Assembly: GCA_031763025.1 (NCBI GenBank)
Contig: JASSKH010000030.1
Location: forward strand, 7,450,130-7,514,129
Source: Macrocystis pyrifera
Taxonomy: Eukaryota > Sar > Phaeophyceae > Laminariales > Laminariaceae
Length of the DNA stretch: 64,000 nt
Reading direction: 5' to 3'
The notes under the pieces are model-generated. The model made no database searches. It saw nothing but the letters and a program-made list of their open reading frames with translations, and had not been told where the DNA came from. Positions 42,501-44,830 of this stretch are shown here, one piece after another (position 1 is the first letter of the stretch; every line of letters begins with the position of its first letter). Position numbers and translations under genes: made by a program.

Positions 42501-44011
42501 TCCTTGTTGTATGGGGAGACAGTAATTGAGTATCACTCCGTGAGCGATATCGCAGCTCTACAACAGCACGACAAAGTAGAAAGAGGCTAGGAAAAAACAG
42601 ACCATCCCGCCCGCCCATCGTTGGTAGCGAGGTGTACCGTCGACAACGACATCAGTTTTGTTAGTGTTTATTTTACCGGGGTACCTACTCTCTGCGACGA
42701 GGTGCCGCGTTGATTGCCAGGCAACCAACGCGGGAGTAGTAGTAACCCTGGGTGAGAGTCTCCGGCTGGTCGCAGCAGGAGGCCTCATTGATCCCAAACT
42801 ATATACGAATTAACGTACGACGCGATGTTACAACAGTAATCATACAACCACTTCTAGAAGCAGGATCGTACTGGTACTGGTATGATACACGATACGTGCA
42901 TAGGTGCAGATACCAAAGGTATGCTGCTGTTCTCGTCTCTATTATTAATATTACTGCCGACACATTATGTGTAATACGCGTACCTACCAGGTACCGACCG
43001 GGCACTGCTGCTGTCCCATGTAGACTACAACAGCACATCATACTCGTACGCAGCTCGTGTCCATAGGTCGAACGAAGCAACGCCAAGGCATCTCTCCTAA
43101 CAAGCCCTCACCGATAACCGCCTCGAAGACTGAGCCGCTGTCCCCGACGCCGACCGCGTGTTCACGCGCCCCCCCCCCCCCCCACCAGCAATGCCCGCCG
43201 CTCCGGGCCTCCTTGCCCGCCCCGCCGCTGCCGCCGACATCCCCGAAATTTCCGCCGCGCCAGTCCGTTGCTGCCCAAACCCCGACCCCGATGATGCTGC
43301 TGTTGCTGTCACCCTGCCATTAATAGTAGCGGTTCGCGATCGAGTCGTCCTGCCTACGGCAGGGCGCGCAGCCTCGGCCTTTCCCCGACTACTGCCGGTG
43401 CTGCGGCTGATATCCGCCCTCCCTCCATACCCAATTCCTCCTCCTCCAGCTCCGCTTCCGGTTGCGGCGCCGGCTGCTCCTCCACTTCGCGTTCGGGATG
43501 GAGAGAGCGTGGTGCCAGCGGAAGCAGCAGCGCGGGCAGAGCGAGCGAGCGAGCTCGGCTCGTGGCTGCCGTTGCTGCGGTCAGACCCTCCTCCTCCGCT
43601 CGGGAGCCTGCTCGACTTGGCCATGGCAGAAGCAGTCGTAGCAGCAGTGCGCGGAGATAACGATCCTCCTCCTCCTCCTCCTCCTGGAGGCGGCTTGAAG
43701 CCGAAGCGACTGACGCCCGGCGCTGAGGGAGGCTTCACTTTGGACGGTGTCAAGGGTGCGTTCGGTTGCCTGGTGGAAACCGCCACCGACGCCGCCATCG
43801 ACGCCGCCTGCTGCGGCGGTGGCTCGCCCCCGTTGTTGGCAGCGGTCAGGGGGGACCTAGCGCTCTCGGTGGGGAGCTTGGCAGGGGCACAGTAGTGATC
43901 TCCCATGGGGGATCCCCCTGCGCCGACCGAGAGACGGCCTTCGCACTCGTTTTCGCTGTCCTCGAGCGAGGCGCGGCGAGGGCTTCGCCTCGCCCCCCTG
44001 TCGGGAATCAT
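6141..44011 (-). CDS. Kinesin-14-type C-terminal motor kinesin, complete gene, about 24 exons
   Basis: The gene encodes a microtubule motor of about 1303 residues, read from 24 exons whose lengths and phases add to a whole number of codons. Order: basic Ser/Gly/Ala/Pro-rich tail (1-300), second basic segment (301-380), coiled coil (about 400-928), motor (929 onward), short basic C-terminus. The coiled coil runs through HNLIQ into [14 protein letters not shown], the neck-motor junction of kinesin-14, so the motor is C-terminal. ATP-binding motifs are visible: [10 protein letters not shown] (P-loop, about 1025), NEQSSRSH (switch I, about 1144) and DLAGSER (switch II, about 1177). Known kinesin-14 proteins are mostly minus-end directed and act in spindles and microtubule bundling; that role is inferred here. 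The start at 44011 has an in-frame TGA directly upstream. Odd points are a one-base deficit in exon 23, one probable GC-AG intron and a tentative exon 3. Confidence 0.93.
6249..7114 (-). other. Kinesin intron 23
   Basis: 866 bp with donor gtgagg and acceptor ctttttgcgcag. It contains a 23-base poly-A near 7052-7074 and otherwise no recognised element. Confidence 0.7.
7115..7257 (-). CDS. Kinesin exon 23: motor end, one base short
   Basis: After caccccttgcag it reads [20 protein letters not shown] then GK, and the conserved frame resumes with [17 protein letters not shown] and LCSLRFASQ before CAG|gtgagg. The join at 7191-7199 needs one extra base in the run of five G and four A. As written, translation gives GKR and stops at TGA. 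Length is 143 nt where the family needs 144. Conservation on both sides points to a base lost in the sequence record or a recent frameshift allele. Confidence 0.93.
7390..8285 (+). repeat. 15 bp minisatellite, about 900 bp array
   Basis: Tandem units of ATCATCTACAGATAG and the variant ACCACATCTACAGAT, with the TCTACAGAT core kept throughout. It lies in kinesin intron 22. At its right end it passes into GATCCTAACCTGTCGCTAT, a flank seen beside the same satellite elsewhere. Because the unit is a multiple of three, it gives long spurious reading frames in every phase. Confidence 0.95.
8542..8760 (+). mobile_element. Family C element, long copy 1
   Basis: Long copy from GAAGCTGCCATCTAT through ATGCGACTCGCCGAATACC and TGCGAGGGTCTATGGC to CATGCATAATATCGAGTATA, followed by poly-C. 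It matches copies at 18556, 22944 (inverted) and 55380. No coding capacity. Confidence 0.8.
8911..9092 (-). CDS. Kinesin exon 22: switch II and microtubule-binding face
   Basis: 182 nt after cttcccttgtcag, containing [30 protein letters not shown] and NKSSH before donor CAC|gtgagg. DLAGSE is switch II, and the following helix with INKSLSSL is a main microtubule contact in kinesins. Confidence 0.98.
9192..9400 (-). mobile_element. Family C element, long copy 2
   Basis: Inverted relative to copy 1. It starts GTACTCGATATCATTCATGG and runs through GACCCTCGCA and AAGGGTGACCTGCATCCTAC to GCATATGGATGGCAGCG. It lies in kinesin intron 21, next to G-rich sequence. Confidence 0.78.
9401..9944. repeat. 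G-rich tract and CAA/CAG microsatellite
   Basis: G-rich sequence at 9490-9625, then a region dominated by CAACAA/CAGCAA units to about 9936, immediately downstream of the exon 21 donor. No gene. Confidence 0.75.
9945..10032 (-). CDS. Kinesin exon 21: switch I
   Basis: 88 nt after gcttttttcag, reading [20 protein letters not shown] then [17 protein letters not shown] is switch I, which senses the gamma-phosphate. Donor AAGG|gtgaga, phase 1, giving Ala with exon 22. Confidence 0.98.
10033..11206 (-). other. Kinesin intron 20
   Basis: Contains GAGAGG-rich purine sequence (10120-10390), a poly-G run near 10395-10412, and pieces of a family B element. One half is at 10736-10790 and its terminus at 10984-11012, split by about 200 bp rich in GGGATCGGGA-like motifs. 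No gene. Confidence 0.6.
11207..11317 (-). CDS. Kinesin exon 20: motor core
   Basis: 37 codons after ccatcaaag, reading [20 protein letters not shown] and ending GVDELMQ at CAG|gtgacc. This matches the strand and helix before switch I. Phase 0 both sides. Confidence 0.95.
11958..12065 (+). mobile_element. Family A MITE, copy 2
   Basis: TATTACGGGGTCCATAGTTA at the left, GGACCCCCGTAATA at the right, and the usual core with GTTAGTAAAAATAGGTAAAT and GGTTTTTATGTATACC. It lies in kinesin intron 19. Confidence 0.88.
12066..12949 (-). other. Middle of kinesin intron 19
   Basis: Holds A-rich runs, a poly-C tract of about 40 at 12397-12437 preceded by CATACGACCGTA, and A-rich sequence at 12710-12735. 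No gene. Confidence 0.6.
12950..13032 (+). repeat. Family B foldback element, copy 2
   Basis: ACTGCAGTCTCATCTTTGGG at the left, CCCCAAAGCGGGACCGCAGT at the right, around ACCACTCAAATTTTCAAATA. Part of kinesin intron 19. Confidence 0.75.
13130..13385 (+). repeat. CCAAA/ACCAA pentamer-rich region
   Basis: Degenerate AAACC/CAAAC units cover most of this stretch, giving N/T/K/Q-rich pseudo-frames. It lies close to the exon 19 donor, with no coding value. Confidence 0.75.
13433..13552 (-). CDS. Kinesin exon 19: motor core
   Basis: 40 codons after gactctcgcag, containing [18 protein letters not shown], the conserved kinesin strand-helix following the P-loop. Donor AAG|gtggga, phase 0. Confidence 0.97.
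13553..15154 (-). other. Kinesin intron 18
   Basis: 13690-13860 is an AGTGCCGGT-family repeat (several GCCGGT units). From 14280 to 15110 the DNA is rich in GGTCGGTC/TTGGTCGA tetramer-like repeats. No gene seen. Confidence 0.6.
15155..15326 (-). CDS. Kinesin exon 18: P-loop
   Basis: 172 nt after cgtgagcag, reading [20 protein letters not shown] then [29 protein letters not shown] is the Walker A loop that binds nucleotide phosphates. Donor CAG|gtatgt after RAMEQ, phase 0. Confidence 0.98.
15327..16311 (-). other. Kinesin intron 17
   Basis: Contains (CCCA)n at 15570-15597 and a GACTGGCTGA/CAGTATACTGGAT segment at 15840-16100 that recurs at 22225-22490. No gene. Confidence 0.55.
16312..16514 (-). 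CDS. Kinesin exon 17: motor start
   Basis: 203 nt after cccattttag. It opens with [17 protein letters not shown], the family's first motor beta strand, and ends FTFDKCFPP at AG|gtaacg (phase 2). The RVRP element contacts the adenine of ATP in kinesins. Confidence 0.97.
16952..16985 (-). pseudogene. Relic copy of kinesin exon 16 3' end
   Basis: On the minus strand, GAAAATGCACAATCTCATTGAG then gtggag parallels GAAGATGCACAACCTCATTCAG then gtaggc of exon 16. That would encode KMHNLIE in place of KMHNLIQ. Only about 34 bp match, about 390 bp from the true exon, so it is probably a decayed partial duplication. Confidence 0.5.
17068..17132 (+). repeat. Family E repeat, copy 1
   Basis: CGTCTCGAAAGGTATGGGTG, GGCAATGGTCAAACGACGAA and ACACATGAGTAC parallel copies at 21245, 53330 and 62248 (inverted). 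Confidence 0.65.
17338..17494 (-). CDS. Kinesin exon 16: end of stalk and neck
   Basis: 157 nt after atatgtag, reading [20 protein letters not shown] and ending [11 protein letters not shown] at CAG|gtaggc. The RRKMHNLIQ segment directly before ELRGNVRVF is the conserved kinesin-14 neck. A degenerate copy of this exon's 3' end lies at 16952-16985. Confidence 0.93.
17529..17902 (+). repeat. GAACAA/AAGAAC repeats and (CT)n microsatellite
   Basis: AGGAACAAGAAC-type imperfect hexamers at 17529-17828, followed by a 74-base (CT)n run to 17902. They give R/E and F/L pseudo-frames up to 239 codons that are not genes. Part of kinesin intron 15. Confidence 0.9.
18186..18254 (+). repeat. Family C terminus with poly-C
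   Basis: Only the last 45 bp of the element are present: CAATGTTGGAACGACTACGG then CATGGATGATATCGAGTACC, running into poly-C of about 20. Confidence 0.65.
18556..18796 (+). mobile_element. Family C element, long copy 3
   Basis: Nearly full copy: GAAGCTGTCATCCATATGCA, CACAAGCGGTTCTTAGTAGG, CCGGTCGGTGAAAACCCGAC, then CATGCATGAGATCGAGTACA, ending in a second ATCGAGTAC and poly-C. Lies 40 bp from the exon 15 donor. Confidence 0.85.
18837..18982 (-). CDS. Kinesin exon 15: coiled coil
   Basis: 146 nt after acaaaaacag, reading [20 protein letters not shown] and ending AEQLEEMS. The donor AG|gtaggt leaves phase 2, and the split codon becomes Arg with exon 16. Confidence 0.88.
18983..19840 (-). other. 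Kinesin intron 14
   Basis: AAC/AAAC-rich sequence, the CCGAA array at 19437-19590, and a short family C terminus at 19684-19714 next to G-rich sequence. Confidence 0.65.
19437..19590 (+). repeat. (CCGAA)n microsatellite
   Basis: About 30 nearly perfect copies of the pentamer, flanked by degenerate units from 19390. It lies within kinesin intron 14. Confidence 0.95.
19841..20032 (-). CDS. Kinesin exon 14: coiled coil
   Basis: 64 codons between tgccccgcag and CAG|gtcagt. It starts [20 protein letters not shown], includes a highly charged DERRRER stretch, and ends AAMKAQ. Phase 0 both sides. Confidence 0.88.
20629..20738 (+). mobile_element. Family A MITE, copy 3
   Basis: TATTACGCGGGTCCATAGTT and GGACCCCCCGTAATA ends, with inner GGACCTATGGTATACATAAA. 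The core is in the opposite orientation to copy 2. AT-rich (TATA)n sequence follows. Confidence 0.88.
20838..20985 (-). mobile_element. Diverged fragment of the SINE family
   Basis: CTCGACGACCTTCTGG, GGTCACAG, CATGCCTT and ATCGTGCATAAGG parallel the body of the inverted pair at 49280-50253, without the tRNA-like head. Confidence 0.5.
21167..21332 (+). repeat. Family C terminus followed by family E and poly-C
   Basis: GGCATTGTAATGACGGGAGG to CATGCATGACATGAGCAC (family C type) is followed by TCTCGAAAGGGATGCGAGGT to AACGAATGAGTAC (family E), then a C tract of about 20. The two families sit in tandem here. Confidence 0.65.
21425..21496 (-). CDS. Kinesin exon 13: coiled coil
   Basis: 24 codons after ctgtggcaacag, reading [20 protein letters not shown] and ending KAQQ at CAG|gtgcgg. 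Phase 0 both sides. Confidence 0.84.
21497..22727 (-). other. Kinesin intron 12
   Basis: CGAATATCGAAAGTTCCGAT-like repeats at 21545-21680, a poly-A run of 29 at 21747-21774, (TA)n at 22082-22112, and a CAGTATACTG-rich segment at 22225-22490 also seen at 15840-16100. No gene. Confidence 0.6.
22728..22808 (-). CDS. Kinesin exon 12: coiled coil
   Basis: 27 codons, acceptor tctccattag, donor CAG|gtaagg. It reads [20 protein letters not shown] and ends INLLKEQ. Phase 0 both sides. Confidence 0.86.
22810..24250 (-). other. Kinesin intron 11
   Basis: After the family C copy at 22944-23190, the region to 24250 is rich in TACTGCTGTAC and CTCTACA words, forming a degenerate dispersed repeat. No gene. 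Confidence 0.6.
22944..23190 (-). mobile_element. Family C element, long copy 4
   Basis: Inverted copy next to a poly-G tract (22916-22943). It carries CATGCCATGCATGG, AGACCCTCGCATCCCTACC, GTTTTCACGGACCAGGCAGG, GCGAGTCGCATCAAGGGTG and GCATATGGATGACAGCG. Confidence 0.85.
24251..24370 (-). CDS. Kinesin exon 11: coiled coil
   Basis: 40 codons after ggtggtcag, beginning [20 protein letters not shown] and ending TVEEEK at AAG|gtacag. Phase 0 both sides. The helical, charged pattern continues. Confidence 0.85.
24371..26164 (-). other. Kinesin intron 10
   Basis: No gene recognised. It holds AACGAGTACCGTGCT-like direct repeats around 24945-25030, mixed sequence, and a family B copy at 25892-25970. 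Confidence 0.55.
25892..25970 (+). repeat. Family B foldback element, copy 3
   Basis: GGGCTGCAGTCCCGTTTTGA and CCCCAAACCGGACTGCAA arms around ACCACTCAAATTCTAAGTGA. Confidence 0.75.
26165..26311 (-). CDS. Kinesin exon 10: coiled coil
   Basis: 49 codons, acceptor cgctctctgcag, donor GAG|gtgtga, phase 0. It reads [20 protein letters not shown] and ends LDARNQE. Typical alpha-helical stalk composition. Confidence 0.86.
26312..27647 (-). other. Kinesin intron 9
   Basis: Contains a tandem CACCTGATACCCAAAGCGTA repeat (26660-26730), a GACCCGACCCG-rich segment (27050-27230), and a family A MITE directly against the 5' splice site. Confidence 0.65.
27530..27642 (-). mobile_element. Family A MITE, copy 4, abutting a splice donor
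   Basis: TATTGCGGAGGATCATAGTA and GGTCCCCCGCAATA ends with ACCTATATATTTCCC core. Its right terminus is five bases from the 3' edge of the exon 9 donor GT, so intron 9 starts gtatat and then enters the repeat. Confidence 0.85.
27648..27731 (-). CDS. Kinesin exon 9: coiled coil
   Basis: 28 codons, phase 0 both sides, acceptor gaatacaacag and donor AAG|gtatat. It reads [20 protein letters not shown] and ends NADLLQK. A family A MITE begins six bases past the exon end, so the intron's 5' end is nearly all repeat sequence. Confidence 0.86.
27732..29375 (-). other. Kinesin intron 8
   Basis: ACGATAAC/GAACGA hexamer-rich DNA at 27750-28260, CCAAAACTCC-like repeats at 28450-28990, an AGTGCCGGT-family repeat at 29030-29230, and half a family B element at 29263-29325. 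Confidence 0.6.
29030..29230 (+). repeat. AGTGCCGGT-family repeat
   Basis: Spaced units of TATAGTGCCGGTTG plus GATGGGATTAACCAGTGTGG and GTGTGCGGAGTAATTAGTGC. The same order of motifs appears at 32250-32440, diverged at 13690-13860, and inverted at 59470-59790. Confidence 0.7.
29376..29600 (-). CDS. Kinesin exon 8: coiled coil, probable GC donor
   Basis: 75 codons beginning [19 protein letters not shown], rich in Ala/Glu/Gln. The acceptor is gtgcatag. There is no GT at the point where coding quality ends. The frame meets TGA four codons after GAG|gcgagt, which matches the accepted GC-AG donor pattern and is in the needed phase 0. A GT donor further upstream (CAG|gtggct at 29540, phase 0) would drop 55 helical residues, so I prefer the GC donor. 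Confidence 0.8.
29635..30060 (+). repeat. ACGGGACGGGATGA minisatellite
   Basis: At least six imperfect units of about 60-65 bp built from TTAACGGGACGGGACGGGAT and GATGACAAGACGGGGCGGGA. Lies in kinesin intron 7, just upstream of exon 8. Confidence 0.85.
30519..30697 (+). mobile_element. Poly-C tract and truncated family C element
   Basis: A C tract of about 33 (30520-30552) is followed by the last 140 bp of family C, from GCAGCAATGGCTGCCTGG through GAAAACCCGACGTGCTCCGT to GCATGACGTGAGTACACC. Here poly-C lies at both ends. Confidence 0.75.
31013..31122 (-). CDS. Kinesin exon 7: coiled coil
   Basis: 110 nt entering in phase 1 after cgtctag and leaving in phase 0 at ATG|gtgtgt. It reads [20 protein letters not shown] and ends EVERLKSM. 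Strong helical, acidic-basic periodicity supports the stalk assignment. Confidence 0.85.
31123..32022 (-). other. Kinesin intron 6
   Basis: CGACGA repeats (31165-31230), a tandem ATCTCATACAACATAAMTTA duplication (31354-31410 and 31455-31510), and a family B element split into 31728-31755 and 31858-31900. No gene. Confidence 0.6.
32023..32086 (-). CDS. Kinesin exon 6: coiled coil
   Basis: 64 nt, acceptor aatggacag, reading [20 protein letters not shown] and ending GTAG|gtgagc in phase 1. Joined to exon 7 it restores an Asp codon. The charged heptad pattern continues from exon 5. Confidence 0.85.
32087..33863 (-). other. Kinesin intron 5
   Basis: AGTGCCGGT-family repeat at 32250-32440, CAA repeats near 32860-32880, a minisatellite flank fragment (ATCTACGGAGATCCTAACC) at 33082-33110, and a GGGTCGGGTC-rich segment at 33515-33810. 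No gene. Confidence 0.6.
33515..33810 (+). repeat. GGGTC pentamer-based repeat
   Basis: Units such as CGCGGGTCGGGTCGGGTCA alternate with AAGAGTTCTTCGAATCTCA-like spacers. The same organisation recurs at 52265-52440 and, inverted, at 27050-27230, so it is a dispersed repeat rather than a simple local satellite. Confidence 0.75.
33864..33992 (-). CDS. Kinesin exon 5: coiled coil
   Basis: 43 codons in phase 0 on both sides, with acceptor ctctgcctccag and donor AAG|gtacga. It begins [20 protein letters not shown] and ends DTEAGLK. Helix-forming, Gln/Leu/Lys-rich sequence is typical of a kinesin stalk. Confidence 0.85.
33993..35459 (-). other. Kinesin intron 4
   Basis: Purine (GGGA)n-type DNA at 34020-34350 with long G runs, a CGCCATGCCTTGCAATCCCC tandem repeat at 34385-34490, and a family A MITE at 34998-35106. 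No gene. Confidence 0.65.
34998..35106 (+). mobile_element. Family A MITE, copy 5
   Basis: TATTACGGGGGTCCATAGTT and ATGGTCCCCTGTAATA ends, with ATGATATACATGAAAACCTA and ACCTATTTTTACGAACAATA inside. Confidence 0.9.
35460..35528 (-). CDS. Kinesin exon 4: start of coiled coil
   Basis: It encodes about 23 residues, [17 protein letters not shown] then VKGASK, before donor AAG|gtgggg. The acidic-basic heptad-like pattern marks the start of the stalk. The 3' splice site is uncertain. I use gcgcag before CGT, but the frame stays open upstream and gtcag at about 35550 is another phase 0 choice that would add a few residues. Confidence 0.65.
37316..37436 (+). mobile_element. Family A MITE, copy 6
   Basis: TATTACGGGGGGCCACAGTA start and GACCCCCGTAATA end. 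The core carries a small extra palindrome (CCAGTATATACTGG) that other copies lack. Confidence 0.85.
37436..37557 (+). repeat. 65 bp tandem duplication
   Basis: AGTATCACACCAAGCTTGCA through TTTTCCATCTCACC occurs twice with a 65 bp period, the copies nearly identical. It starts at the MITE's right end, and the second copy is followed by CT-rich DNA. Confidence 0.9.
37853..37899 (-). CDS. Kinesin exon 3 (tentative): 15-residue linker
   Basis: A 47 nt micro-exon is proposed because exon 2 ends in phase 1 and exon 4 needs phase 0 (or 2). This stretch has an acceptor (catatctccag), enters in phase 1, reads [15 protein letters not shown] and leaves in phase 0 at TCG|gtagct. The fit in phase is exact, but the sequence is short and has no family signature. 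An alternative candidate at 36486-36538 also has usable splice sites. Confidence 0.38.
38573..38813 (-). CDS. Kinesin exon 2: basic linker
   Basis: The acceptor is ctacccaccgcgcag and the donor CGCG|gtaagg (phase 0 in, phase 1 out). It encodes 80 residues beginning [19 protein letters not shown] and including [17 protein letters not shown]. The segment is strongly basic with several S/T-P sites and continues the character of exon 1. No known domain is recognised. Open frame, GC-ending codons and good splice sites support it. Confidence 0.68.
39170..39622 (+). CDS. Unrecognised 150-codon frame in kinesin intron 1
   Basis: Plus-strand frame with a Gln run (codons 31-40), [11 protein letters not shown] and a Cys cluster [15 protein letters not shown]. 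The Cys spacing is loosely zinc-knuckle-like. No splice context, promoter or homology is evident. It lies on the opposite strand inside an intron. It may be a mobile-element remnant or chance. Confidence 0.2.
   Translation: MICRNQGTRARVGRLPTAMISIATAAQPLQSKQQQQQQQQQRARRAARRLRRTILVLVKNVASINEQPPAAENRVLQCTKCRQTNCRQGLACRSHKENAVPRRGDRPPTTTATINTTTAAPSIAEVCNLKLPLPYHTCDKKYHTPSEDKK
39749..39832 (+). repeat. Family B foldback element, copy 5
   Basis: GGACCGCAGTCCCGTTTTGG, CACAAACTACTTAGAATTTG and CCCCAAAACGGGACTACGG, followed by AGAAGGGTTAA. A good, nearly complete copy. Confidence 0.82.
40740..41480 (+). repeat. Dispersed ACTCGCAGTATTTCGGG repeats
   Basis: ACTCGCAGTATTTCGG-like words recur more than ten times at irregular spacing, mixed with TACTGCGAGTACT. 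No unit length is fixed. Reading frames across it are not gene-like. Confidence 0.65.
41402..41960 (+). repeat. TCGACATCCAGCACAACC repeat, two copies
   Basis: CCGTTCTT, TCGACATYCAGCACAAC, GTCCGYGCC and TTCTTCAATCCT recur at 41402-41480 and 41803-41960. A third copy at 45740-45860 lies in the other gene's first intron. Confidence 0.6.
42391..42841 (+). repeat. 62 bp direct repeat pair, 390 bp apart
   Basis: AGGCCTCATTGATCCCAAAC through ATGTTACAACAGTAATC is identical at 42391-42452 and 42780-42841. The interval holds no recognised element. Confidence 0.85.
43112..44011 (-). CDS. Kinesin exon 1: start codon and low-complexity basic tail
   Basis: This 900 nt exon encodes 300 residues. The ATG at 44011 is preceded in frame by TGA, so it is the likely initiator. 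The product is rich in Ser, Gly, Ala, Arg and Pro, with oligo-Gly runs and a SRFGFKPP segment. It looks like the unstructured basic tail with which many kinesin-14 proteins bind a second microtubule. It ends RRLS before a strong donor, TCG|gtgagg, phase 0. It is much the largest exon and is followed by a 4.3 kb intron. The antisense strand is also open for 245 codons, as expected in such GC-rich sequence. The link to the motor rests on strand, phase and basic composition, not on a diagnostic motif. Confidence 0.75.
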
Positions 44012-44668
44012 TCATGTGGCGGGGCTATGAACAGCCAGGTATCGGAAGAACAAGGGTTTCTGCAGTGCTCCTTCCCTTCTGTCCCTCACCAAGGCAGCTG
44101 TCGCGTTGATGCTGGCTGCGGCGTCCTCTGCGCTCTGCGTGTCGATGCCTATTTTCTGACTGTCTTGCCTGCCCGTTGCCCTCTCTGCCCTTGGGAGCAG
44201 TCAAACGGATGATAATTATATTCGTTCAACGGCTGCAGAAGGGAATTTGGGTCCTGTGTGGTGAATGGAGACGAATTTTTCTCCCTTATGGCCGAGAGAA
44301 GTATCGTGTGTCTGCGCCGCTGTCAACGTTGGCGTGGCGGGGGTCTCTTTCGGCGTGAATGCTGGACATGCGAAGCTAGACAGAAAAGCGAGAAAAAAGG
44401 CGATTTTTGAAGCAGAATTGCAAACGGCCGTTTGGTGCAAACCCCGCATGAAAAATGTTTTCCATGGGAATATGTCGATACCATCCCCGTTTTTTTTTTT
44501 TTTGTGTGATTCGAGAGAACCGCATGCATGCTCTCTCGCCTGGCAGCCACGCGTCACCGTTGCTTCGCGTCTGTGAGCCTGGTATTACCTCTAGTGGCCT
44601 GTGTGCGTGGACTTGTCAGTTTGCGCTCTGTCTCTACACTGCTGGTTGTTCATTCTCAGCAACAAAGG
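44012..44668. promoter_or_regulatory. Shared upstream region between divergent genes
   Basis: 657 bp separate the kinesin ATG (minus) from the ABC-class ATPase ATG (plus). No TATA box or other named element is evident. A good acceptor, ttgttcattctcag at 44646-44659, lies nine bases before the plus-strand ATG, which suggests a 5' untranslated exon and intron for that gene. Bidirectional promoter function is inferred from spacing only. Confidence 0.45.
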
Positions 44669-44830
44669 ATGAGCTACAGCGGTGGTGGTGGTGGTGGTGG
44701 GGGTCGCGGAGAATATTACAAGAACAAGTTCGGCGGAGGTGGAAGGGGAGGAGGAGGAGGAGGAGGAGGAGGTCGCGGGCGTGGTGGAGGGGGGGGGGGG
44801 TGGAGGTCGGGGAGAGTACTACAAGAATAA
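44669..44830 (+). CDS. ABC-class ATPase exon 1: RGG-rich N-terminus
   Basis: It starts MSYSGGGG, then RGEYYKNKFGGGGRGG and further Gly/Arg repeats, ending in a second RGEYYKNK before donor AATAA|gtgagt. Reading both EYYKNK copies in one frame needs the run of 12 G at 44789-44800 to be 11 or 14, so one base is in excess or two are missing. The 162 nt observed fit phase 0, but the next exon needs phase 2, which the corrected length supplies. The acceptor ctcag at 44655-44659 marks an upstream untranslated exon. Confidence 0.7.
   Translation: MSYSGGGGGGGGRGEYYKNKFGGGGRGGGGGGGGGRGRGGGGGGWRSGRVLQE

Larger units (their letters stand above)
38814..43111 (-). other. Kinesin intron 1, repeat-rich
   Basis: 4.3 kb intron. 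It contains poly-G (38970-39010), a small plus-strand frame at 39170-39622, a family B copy (39749-39832), CGCAGTATTTCGG repeats (40740-41480), a TCGACATCCAGCACAACC repeat family, and a 62 bp direct repeat pair at 42391 and 42781. Confidence 0.6.

Noticed and set aside
43158-43895. 245-codon plus-strand frame antisense to kinesin exon 1
   Set aside because: A GC-rich shadow frame. The minus frame has the in-frame upstream stop, basic tail character and phase-compatible donor.
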